This document shows, in pieces, positions 1 to 5,355 of a DNA stretch of 10,001 nucleotides. The notes beneath the pieces were generated by a model. It was not told the origin of the DNA. It worked only from the letters and a program-made list of their open reading frames with translations, and did not search any database. This DNA is from Trichodesmium sp. jk18x7bins.61 (GTDB lineage Bacteria; Cyanobacteriota; Cyanobacteriia; Cyanobacteriales; Microcoleaceae), in assembly GCA_022822685.1 (NCBI GenBank), contig JAJEAQ010000571.1:1-10001 (forward strand), read 5' to 3'. The translations under genes and the position numbers were made by a program. Numbering within the stretch: position 1 is the first letter of the stretch; the number at the start of each line of letters is the position of its first letter.

Positions 1-114
1 GCCAACAAGTCAGCGTGTCTGAAAGTAGGTCGGCTCATTCCCCCTCAGAGCAATTCTCCTGTCACCTCAGAAGCTCTCAACCAGAGCAGTCAGAAAGGAC
101 TAAAAGTTGAGTGA
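1..114 (+). pseudogene. tnpB: Possible C-terminal tail of a TnpB (IS200/IS605 OrfB) nuclease, cut by the window edge
   Basis: Frame +1 is open from the first base to a TGA at 112-114 (37 residues, including KVGRLIPPQ and PVTSEALNQSSQ). The catalytic RuvC and zinc-finger parts of TnpB would lie to the left of the window and cannot be seen. The assignment rests on context: the stop is followed after about 13 nt by a hairpin and a TCAA that look like the right end of an IS200/IS605 element, and cyanobacterial TnpB genes normally stop just before that end. The tail itself carries no catalytic motif, so whether the gene is intact or already broken upstream is unknown. Alternatively this is only a decayed end with a fortuitous open frame. 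Confidence 0.4.
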
Positions 115-158
115 ATTTCTGGGGAATCCCCGTTGCTTCAGCACGGGGAGGGGTTCAA
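115..158 (+). mobile_element. Right end of an IS200/IS605-type element with terminal hairpin
   Basis: A perfect 6-bp stem CCCCGT (128-133) / ACGGGG (143-148) encloses the loop TGCTTCAGC, and is followed by GGGGTTCAA with TCAA at 155-158. In IS200/IS605 elements a subterminal hairpin is recognised by the Y1 transposase TnpA, and TCAA is a known right cleavage motif (IS608). In TnpB-carrying elements the same end forms the scaffold 3' part of the omegaRNA, so any guide would begin near 159. No tnpA is visible in the window. The family call is by resemblance; the hairpin is seen directly. Confidence 0.5.
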
Positions 159-481
159 CCTAGTTCCCCCTTTTCTATCCCCCCTAGCCCTTCTTGTCAA
201 GCAGGGCTGTTGCCTCCCGGGGGAGTCGCTTCGCTTTCATTCTAAAAATTTAGAATTGCTATGATCTTTATGCTGTGTGATTTTCAGCTAATATGCATCT
301 CCTAATTCATAAATTATTCAGAAAAAATTTGGCGCTCGAACTCCGTTCTGCTGCGCGCTCGAACGCCAGTGGCAAAGGCTTTGAAGAAATTAAGGTTCAA
401 AATCTTAAGGGAGAATGAAACAGCACTGCCTTTGTCAAGGGAGGAACTAGATGATGCTGCGCTTTTTGTTTGATGGGAGGT
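159..481. other. Gene-free stretch, no identifiable gene
   Basis: No reading frame of credible length or family resemblance was seen. The stretch has C-rich runs (169-186), a GCTTCGCT motif common in cyanobacterial intergenic DNA, and a GC-rich patch around 331-372 in which GGCGCTCGAA and GCGCTCGAACGCC occur close together as a partial direct repeat. Confidence 0.5.
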
Positions 482-622
482 GATATAATGTCCGCTTAAT
501 TAGTGATCAAAAACTTTCTCCTCCTGATACCTTCTTTTTTCCCTCCATGCCTCCTGCTTCCGAATTCCGAATTCCTAGCTCCTCCCAATTTTATTATACT
601 TAATCAGCCGGACATGATATTA
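482..622. mobile_element. MITE-like inverted-repeat element (about 140 bp) with short tandem heptamers inside
   Basis: The left end carries ATGTCCG followed by CTTAATTAG (488-503); the right end, read on the minus strand from 622, gives ATGTCCG followed by GCTGATTAAG. The two ends therefore form an imperfect terminal inverted repeat of about 22-25 bp. The interior has no coding capacity and contains the tandem heptamer CCGAATT twice (560-566 and 567-573), an STRR-type repeat common in filamentous cyanobacteria. No clear target duplication was found, so element boundaries are approximate. Confidence 0.4.
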
Positions 623-631
623 GGGGGGATT

Positions 632-646
632 CCCCTTTGAAAGGGG
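632..646. repeat. Perfect short palindrome CCCCTTTGAAAGGGG
   Basis: Seven complementary bases on each side of a single central G (632-638 / 640-646) inside a run of C and G tracts. Such C-run/G-run hairpins are frequent in cyanobacterial intergenic DNA. It is not followed by a T-tract on the plus strand and no gene ends here, so it is reported as a structural repeat, not as a terminator. Confidence 0.45.
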
Positions 647-1103
647 GGGGATAAAGCAAAGTGTCCCCTAATCTCCATTATCGAACAAGAAGCACAGCAT
701 CTAATTGATCCCTTATTTAGAGAATGTTTGTAAACTAAATATTAAGATAGCTAGAATGTTTAATTCTGATGGGTTACGGCGGACAACTAAAATTTAAACC
801 CCGTTTAAATCAGGAAATATTGACCCCTCACCCATCCTACGCCAGAATTTAATCTGAGGCGTGACAAACAACCTCTTATTTATAAGTATTCAATCGCACA
901 TAATATTACTATATTAATAATGCTTCGCATAGATCAAGTGAAACGATTTAATTATGAAAATTGCTACCAAGCTTAATCTAATTTTAACTAAATTTTCAAC
1001 TATCAGAATTGGTCTGATTGAATTTATAATCCTGAAGATATGTGAAACTCATGAATCGTTAATTTTTTCACTACCAAGGGAACATTTATAGCAGTTGATA
1101 TTC
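647..1103. other. Gene-free stretch with one perfect hairpin
   Basis: No plausible gene is present. A perfect 8-bp hairpin ATTTAAAC-CCC-GTTTAAAT lies at 792-810; its TTTAAACCCCG start matches the start of the 33-bp palindromic repeat found at 2366 and 8197, but the rest differs. TTAATTCTGATGGGTTACG (759-777) and the region 829-854 form a loose inverted pair typical of decayed cyanobacterial repeats. Confidence 0.4.
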
Positions 1104-1110
1104 AAATAAG

Positions 1111-1223
1111 GGCGTTGCTGAATCAAGGTATGAATCGTCAATTGGCTACTAATTATATACTTCATGATGGGAGCTATTTCAGTTGTTCAATTCCTGGAAT
1201 TCATACTCAGTTCCAGCAATGCC
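1111..1223. mobile_element. MITE (113 bp) with terminal inverted repeats and flanking 7-bp direct repeat
   Basis: The left end starts GGCGTTGCTGAATC and contains GTATGAAT; the right end read on the minus strand starts GGCATTGCTGGAAC and also contains GTATGAAT at the same distance. In an ungapped comparison of the first 25 positions about 18 match, in two solid blocks. The element is flanked by AAATAAG at 1104-1110 and again at 1225-1231, consistent with a target-site duplication (one extra A lies between the right end and the duplicate). It encodes no protein, so movement would need a transposase in trans. It sits about 115 bp upstream of the haloperoxidase pseudogene. Confidence 0.6.
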
Positions 1224-1309
1224 AAAATAAGTTGTGAATTATTGTTGTTCGATAAGTTTCTGATTCTATCTTGTGTCAAAATCTAATAATTAACTTATCT
1301 GCAAAACAA

Positions 1310-1315
1310 TATAAT
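1310..1315 (+). promoter_or_regulatory. Candidate -10 element upstream of the haloperoxidase pseudogene
   Basis: A perfect TATAAT lies 31 bp before the ATG at 1347. No good -35 hexamer is found at the usual 16-18 bp spacing, so this is a candidate only. It may be the remnant of the promoter of the now broken gene. Confidence 0.25.
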
Positions 1316-2150
1316 GCCCAATGATACAAGATTAATCAAATAATTTATGACTTCATCCTTGGAAAAACAGCAAATTTCTAATTCTGGAAGATTTAACCGA
1401 ATCGATCCTACCCTCAATCCAGAAACTAAACTCTTCAAAGATGACGATCCACCACCGACTATTTCACTACTATGGGATGAAGCAGTTCAAGAAGCGACAT
1501 TGATGACCGCTCCTGGCCCGACCATCGCCTCCTGTGCTTACGCTATGGTACACACAGCCATATATGATGCTTGGAGTGCTTACGATCCATTAGCTATTGG
1601 GACTCAGTTAGGAGATGACCTACAGTGCCCCCAGTCAGAAAATACGGTAGCTATAAAAAGTGAAGCTATGAGTTTTGCTGCTTACCGGGTATTGTCAGAG
1701 TTATTTCCTGAGCAACTAGATATTTTCAATGAGTTATGGCTGAACTTGGTTATGAGCCTAACAACAGTACTATCGATACGACTACTCTTGCTGGCATTGG
1801 TAATGTCTCCGCTGAAGCACTACTAACGTTCCGCCAGAATGAAGGCTCTAATCGATTAGGGGATGATTCTAGCGGGAACGGTACTCCCTATTCCGACATC
1901 AGTGGTGATCAACCAATTAATCCCTCTGGAGACCAGATTGAAATCGAGTTTTGGACACCCGAACGAGTTCCTATTGATGTTGAACCTGGTGAGGAAGAGC
2001 GAGTGCAAACATTCTTCACTCCTCACTGGGGTAATGTGATTCCCTTTGGCGTTCCATTGAAGAATTGCGACCGTTAGCACCAGAGCCGTTTTTGTTAGTT
2101 GATGGTGAGGTAGACTTAGATGCAGCTACGATTATTCTTGTGATCACTTA

Positions 2151-2340
2151 ATTGGGACTACTGCAAATAATCTCATCTACGGCAATCGCGGTGATGATAC
2201 AATCCAAGGTGTGGATGGTAACAACTTACTCTATGGAGGTAAAGGTAACGATGTAGTTAATGGTGGTATAGGAATTGATATTATTAATGGTGACTTAGGT
2301 GATGATCTGCTCAGTGGTGGAGCAGGTAGCGGTCGCTTTG
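2151..2340 (+). repeat. RTX (hemolysin-type calcium-binding) nonapeptide repeat block, relic
   Basis: This frame encodes successive GGxGxDxxx-type units: LIYGNRGDDTIQG, LLYGGKGNDVVNGG, DIINGDLGDDLLSGG and then AGSGRFDFRSNDG. In intact proteins such units bind Ca2+ in a beta-roll and are common at the C-terminus of secreted type I (TolC-dependent) substrates. Here the block is open but cut off from its N-terminal domain by a deletion and from its C-terminal strand segment by a frame break. Confidence 0.8.
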
Positions 2341-2365
2341 ACTTCCGCTCTAATGATGGGAACAA

Positions 2366-2398
2366 TTTAAACCCCGCCGGGGCGGGCGAGGTCTTATT
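2366..2398. repeat. 33-bp palindromic repeat, copy A (inside the pseudogene)
   Basis: Starts TTTAAACCCCGCC and ends GGGCGAGGTCTTATT. It aligns without gaps to copy B at 8197-8229 with 27 of 33 positions identical; five of the six differences are in the central loop. In the host gene it lies exactly between RSNDGNN and ITDFEDG, which are in different frames, so it probably inserted and shifted the frame. Its transposition source is not visible; an IS200/IS605-type hairpin origin is possible. Confidence 0.55.
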
Positions 2399-2495
2399 AC
2401 TGATTTTGAAGATGGAATCGATGTTATTGGTTTAAAGGATGGTCTGAATTTCGAGAGGTTGACAATTTCTCAGATCAGCAACGACACTCGCATTA

Positions 2496-2762
2496 GTGCT
2501 AAGCAACTTTCGATTACATTATCAAGATGTAGAGTTGATCGCGATTAGCAGTGATGATTTGATCGAGATTTTCAGATCAACTTATTCAACACAGAGATAT
2601 GACAAAGAGAATTATCTCGATTTTTTCAGGTCTTTCTACCAAGAAAACTATCTGCAAAAATTAAGGAGCAGCTCAGAAATGCAAACCCTCTTTCACAAGC
2701 CTGTTGATTTTTATAATTTTTATGAAGGATTAGCTGGTGCGTTTCTGAGACCGCCGACATGA
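2496..2762 (+). pseudogene. C-terminal segment of the relic: RTX end plus an unrecognised helical tail
   Basis: The first part (LHYQDVELIAISSDDLIEIF) continues the beta-rich segment that normally follows RTX repeats. The remainder, from about 2570 to the TGA at 2760-2762, reads as an amphipathic, aromatic-rich stretch (YDKENYLDFFRSFYQENY, FHKPVDFYNFYEGLAG) that does not look like RTX sequence and that I do not recognise. It may be the native tail of this protein or the end of another gene joined by deletion. It is unlikely to be translated as its own gene: the ATG at 2496 lies inside the relic and has no convincing ribosome site. Confidence 0.45.
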
Positions 2763-2764
2763 AA

Positions 2765-2787
2765 GGTGGTGCTTCAGAAGCACCACC
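2765..2787 (+). terminator. Perfect 10-bp triloop hairpin right after the pseudogene stop
   Basis: GGTGGTGCTT (2765-2774), loop CAG, AAGCACCACC (2778-2787): a perfect stem starting three bases after the stop codon at 2760-2762. It is strong and GC-rich but no T-tract follows, so it could be a degenerate terminator, an mRNA 3'-end stabiliser, or another small palindromic repeat. Confidence 0.4.
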
Positions 2788-3091
2788 AGACGCCGTTCCT
2801 ATTGCCTGTTACTTTTAATGTGTTTTTTGGGGTGAAAATCCTTGAAATTCACCTTCTTGTACCAATTCTCAAAAAGAATGTCACAAATAGTTTAGGGCTA
2901 TTCTGTGAAAGAATTTTCAGTTAAAGCTTTCAAGTAAATCAATTATTACTTTTTAATTATTACTTTTTAATTATTACTTCTTTGAAACGGTATTGCTTAC
3001 TGATAGTTGGCCTATACCAACAAAAACTGATTTTGGGACTCAACAAGCACTTATAGGCCGAAAATATCTTATACTTTATACTACTGGTAAA
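2788..3091. other. Gene-free stretch with small repeats
   Basis: No gene seen. Besides the 14-bp tandem repeat listed separately, GGCCTATA (3009-3016) and TATAGGCC (3051-3058) form an 8-bp inverted pair 34 bp apart, and GTTGG-CCTATA-CCAAC (3007-3022) can fold as a small hairpin. Confidence 0.4.
2941..2982. repeat. Three tandem copies of a 14-bp AT-rich unit
   Basis: The unit AATTATTACTTTTT occurs at 2941-2954 and 2955-2968 exactly, and at 2969-2982 with one change (C for T). No gene overlaps it. It is likely a slippage-derived minisatellite. Confidence 0.75.
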
Positions 3092-3274
3092 GCACAGCTA
3101 AAATTGTAGGCTCTTGTTGAGCGATAGTGTTAGGGAAGCTTATCCTACGGATCAACCCAACAAAGCTTTACATCAGTTGGGTTTTCTCTTTCAGAGACGC
3201 TTCGCGTTCAGGTCGCGCGACAGGCTCAACGTCCTTCAATCCAACCTAAGCCTAGTACACCAATTTAGCTGTGC
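3092..3274. mobile_element. MITE-like inverted-repeat element (about 183 bp) carrying an internal terminator-like hairpin
   Basis: The left end GCACAGCTAAAATTG (3092-3106) is matched on the minus strand by GCACAGCTAAATTG from 3274 back to 3261, differing by one A. The interior has no coding frame. No target duplication is evident. The element ends 84 bp before the vWA gene and could therefore carry or displace its regulatory DNA. Confidence 0.45.
3154..3193 (+). terminator. Candidate intrinsic terminator inside the 3092-3274 element
   Basis: AACCCAAC (3154-3161) pairs perfectly with GTTGGGTT (3176-3183) across a 14-nt loop and is followed by TTCTCTTTC, a pyrimidine-rich but interrupted tract. 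It would insulate the vWA gene from upstream transcription. No gene ends close to it on the plus strand, so it may simply be part of the repeat. Confidence 0.35.
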
Positions 3275-3358
3275 CAGTCCGCGATGGAACTAAAATCGCA
3301 GAATCAGAGACAAGAAAATGAAAAATATCATTGCTAATATAAGGCTAAAAAAATTAAT

Positions 3359-4021
3359 ATGAGACTTGATGAAGCAGTAGAATTTGCAGAAAATCCTGAA
3401 CCCCGTTGTCCTTGTGTGCTATTGTTGGACACCTCCGCATCCATGACAGGTACACCTATTCAAGCTTTAAATGATGGCTTAGAAACCTTTAGAGATAATT
3501 TAATTACCGATGACTTAGCTAAAAAACGAGTAGAAGTTTCTATTATTTCCTTTGATAATCAAGTGAAAATTGTGCAAGATTTTATCACTGCAGACCAGTT
3601 TGAAAATCCAGTATTAACAGCTCAAGGACAAACTTACATGGGGACCGCTATTAACAAAGCCCTGGATTTAATTTCAGCCCGGAAATTAGAATATAGAAAT
3701 AATGGCATAACTTACTATCGACCTTGGGTATTTTTGATTACTGATGGAGAGCCCCAAGGAGAATCAGAAAAAGTTGTTCAGGAAGCAGCCGATCGCATTA
3801 GACAAGAAGAAGATAATAAGCATGTTGCTTTTTTTGCAGTGGGTGTGGAAGGAGCAAATATGGATAGGCTGGGGGAGATTGTACAGAGAACACCCCTAAA
3901 ATTAAGAGGGCTTGACTTTCAGGAAATGTTCATTTGGTTATCTGCCAGTATGCAACAAGTTTCCCATTCTAAAGTTGATGAACAAGTAGCACTACCTCCT
4001 CCTGGATGGGGAACAGTTTAA
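3359..4021 (+). CDS. TerY-like von Willebrand factor A (vWA) domain protein
   Basis: A 220-residue cytosolic protein made of a single vWA domain, with no signal peptide or membrane segment. The metal-ion-dependent adhesion site is complete: DTSAS at residues 24-28 (DxSxS), the conserved Thr at T92 or T96 in GQTYMGT, and the acidic loop LITDGEPQ (126-133, D129). This matches the short TerY-type vWA proteins of tellurite-resistance/stress signalling systems, which in known genomes pair with a PP2C phosphatase and often a kinase. The phosphatase follows after 52 bp on the same strand, so the two are probably one transcript. The ATG at 3359 is the first ATG after an in-frame stop at 3335-3337; an AAGG lies 14 nt before it, so the ribosome site is weak. 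No damage seen. The vWA call is firm; the signal and partner are unknown. Confidence 0.88.
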   Translation: MRLDEAVEFAENPEPRCPCVLLLDTSASMTGTPIQALNDGLETFRDNLITDDLAKKRVEVSIISFDNQVKIVQDFITADQFENPVLTAQGQTYMGTAINKALDLISARKLEYRNNGITYYRPWVFLITDGEPQGESEKVVQEAADRIRQEEDNKHVAFFAVGVEGANMDRLGEIVQRTPLKLRGLDFQEMFIWLSASMQQVSHSKVDEQVALPPPGWGTV

Positions 4022-4073
4022 TTGGGAAGCAAGAAGGGAGCACAAAGAAGGAAAAGTTACTGAAAGTTAGGCT

Positions 4074-4847
4074 ATGTCAATAGAAGAACAAAGTCATTGG
4101 CGAGTGGTATCGGTTTCGGTGAAAGGTACGAGTCACGAAAAACGAGGGCAACCATGTCAGGATGCAAATCATTGGCGGGTTTTGCCCAATGGGATTTTAG
4201 TGGCTGCTGTTGCTGATGGTGCAGGTTCAGCTAACTTGGGGGAAGTTGGTGCTAAAATAGCTGTCAGTGCTGCAGTAGAGACTATCTCCAAACTCAAGTT
4301 GCTGCCAGCAGATGATTTGGCTTGGCAGCAAAATTTGATTGAAGCTTTGAGATCTGCAAAAACTGCTGTTTTGGCTGAGTCTCAGGTGAGAGAGGTTGAG
4401 GTGAGGGATTTGGCTGCAACTTTGATTTTAGTAGTGGCGACACCAGAGTTAGTTATTGCTGCTCAAGTTGGAGATGGTGCTGCGGTTGTGGGAGATGGAG
4501 AGAAAAATATTTTTCTTCTGACAGAACCTCAAACTGGAGAACATATTAATGAAACAACTTTTTTAATTTCAGAGCCTGGTGTGGAGACGGCTCAGGTGAA
4601 GGTATGGCTGGGAAAGCCAGTGAATTTAGCAATTTTTTCGGATGGGTTGCAAATGCTGGCGTTAAGGATGCCAATGGGATTACCTCATAGTCCATTTTTT
4701 GTGCCTTTGTTTCAATTTATGACAGTTGTTAGTGATAAACAAGAGGCAACTAAACAGTTAGAGGAATTTTTGCGATCGCCTAAAGTAACCAGTAGAACTG
4801 ATGATGATTTGACTCTGTTATTAGCACAATTTTCATCCCCAACCTGA
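4074..4847 (+). CDS. PP2C-type serine/threonine protein phosphatase (PP2C_2 family)
   Basis: A 257-residue cytosolic single-domain phosphatase that would remove phosphate from Ser/Thr of protein substrates using two bound Mn2+/Mg2+ ions. Motifs appear in the usual order: GQPCQDA (residues 25-31), AVADGAGSA (45-53, D48/G49), DLAATL (112-117), AQVGDGA (130-136, D134), FSDGL (187-191, D189) and TDDDLTLL (241-248). All metal-binding aspartates expected for PP2C are therefore present. It is the compact type found beside TerY-like vWA proteins, and lies 52 bp behind such a gene. In the described TerY-phosphatase triads a Ser/Thr kinase is the third gene; here more than 500 bp of gene-free DNA follows and then a gene on the other strand. 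A HIP1 octamer lies inside (4772-4779). No disruption seen. Confidence 0.88.
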   Translation: MSIEEQSHWRVVSVSVKGTSHEKRGQPCQDANHWRVLPNGILVAAVADGAGSANLGEVGAKIAVSAAVETISKLKLLPADDLAWQQNLIEALRSAKTAVLAESQVREVEVRDLAATLILVVATPELVIAAQVGDGAAVVGDGEKNIFLLTEPQTGEHINETTFLISEPGVETAQVKVWLGKPVNLAIFSDGLQMLALRMPMGLPHSPFFVPLFQFMTVVSDKQEATKQLEEFLRSPKVTSRTDDDLTLLLAQFSSPT

Positions 4848-5296
4848 AGTTGTGGTTTGAAATATTGATCATTGATCAGGCGTATGTTGTGCAACTCAAA
4901 CAGGTAAGAGTAGTTTCGGTATTGGTTTTAAGTTGCTCTTAACAAATAATTGCCCCCTATTTAACTGATGATTGATATTGGGGGGTATTATACCCTACTT
5001 TGAAATAGTTAACGGTTAATATCCTGTTCGGTAAAACACTGCTCTGCTCAAAGATTTTTTTTATAACTAATGGTACTTATACATTTTCTAGTCTATAAAA
5101 TGCCTGAAACTAATTCTAGGTATGGGAAAGACATCATCGGGGAAAAATGGCTGTTAGCTTCGCATTCCGCAGGAAAACACTGAGCAGCTCCAGATTTATA
5201 CTTTTTCGACCTAAATGCCTATCCCTGTCTAAATTTGAGGCTATTTTATGACGCTATTTTTCTAAGTCCCACTAATCATAAATATTAGCTCAAATC
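4848..5296. other. Gene-free stretch between convergent genes
   Basis: No credible reading frame and no kinase remnant was recognised on either strand. It holds TTGATCATTGATCA (4864-4877), a small palindrome GGGTA-TTA-TACCC (4983-4995) and a T8 run near 5057-5064 without a convincing stem before it. Both flanking genes end here, so terminators are expected; only the minus-strand one (listed separately) looks plausible. Confidence 0.45.
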
Positions 5297-5326
5297 AAAA
5301 AAGAGGTGATCGAGGAAAATTCCTCT
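5297..5326 (-). terminator. Candidate intrinsic terminator of glgP
   Basis: Read on the minus strand, AGAGG (5326-5322) pairs with CCTCT (5306-5302) and is followed directly by a T-run (5301-5297). An alternative inner stem GAGGAA/TTCCTC overlaps it. It begins 30 bp after the glgP stop codon. The stem is short, so confidence is modest. Confidence 0.35.
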
Positions 5327-5355
5327 CCCTCTTCCCTCTTGCTTCTTCCTTAGAG

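Larger units (their letters stand above)
1347..2762 (+). pseudogene. Decayed vanadium-haloperoxidase-like (DUF6851-type) protein with C-terminal RTX repeats
   Basis: The intact ancestor would be a large, probably secreted, phosphatase/haloperoxidase-superfamily helical protein fused to calcium-binding RTX repeats. The N-terminal part (SLLWDEAVQEA, PGPTIASCAYAMVHTAIYDA, GTQLGDDLQ, EAMSFAAYRVL) is clear from 1347. At about 1735 a 1-bp deletion moves the frame: NEL continues as MAELGYEPNN, then NVSAEALLTFRQ and FFTPHWGNVIPFG. At about 2057 a second 1-bp loss moves it to EELRPLAPEPFLLVDGEVDL. Near 2131-2142 a large deletion removes the second helical-bundle domain, which should carry the vanadate/phosphate-binding residues, and joins directly to RTX repeats (GTTANNLIYGNRGDD to about 2340). 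A further break at 2366-2398 coincides with a palindromic repeat, after which ITDFEDGIDVIGLKDG reads in another frame, with one more shift near 2500. Non-functional as an enzyme; family call fairly sure. Confidence 0.8.

Noticed and set aside
1856..2080. Minus-strand 74-residue reading frame
   Set aside because: It lies opposite the well-recognised haloperoxidase-like coding sequence and has no family resemblance or ribosome site.
2941..2982. CRISPR array
   Set aside because: The 14-bp units are directly adjacent without spacers and are low-complexity AT sequence.
3335..3340. TAATAT as -10 of the vWA gene
   Set aside because: No -35 hexamer at suitable spacing, and it would give an extremely short leader.
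4712..4894. Minus-strand reading frame overlapping the PP2C gene end
   Set aside because: It is antisense to conserved PP2C sequence and short, with no recognisable motif.
4953..4995. Bidirectional terminator from the CCCCC/GGGGGG pair and GGGTA-TTA-TACCC
   Set aside because: The G/C stem has a 22-nt loop, the small stem is only 5 bp, and neither is followed by a T-tract.
4848..5355. Remnant of a kinase gene completing the TerY triad
   Set aside because: All frames were read for kinase motifs such as a glycine loop, HRD or DFG; none was found.
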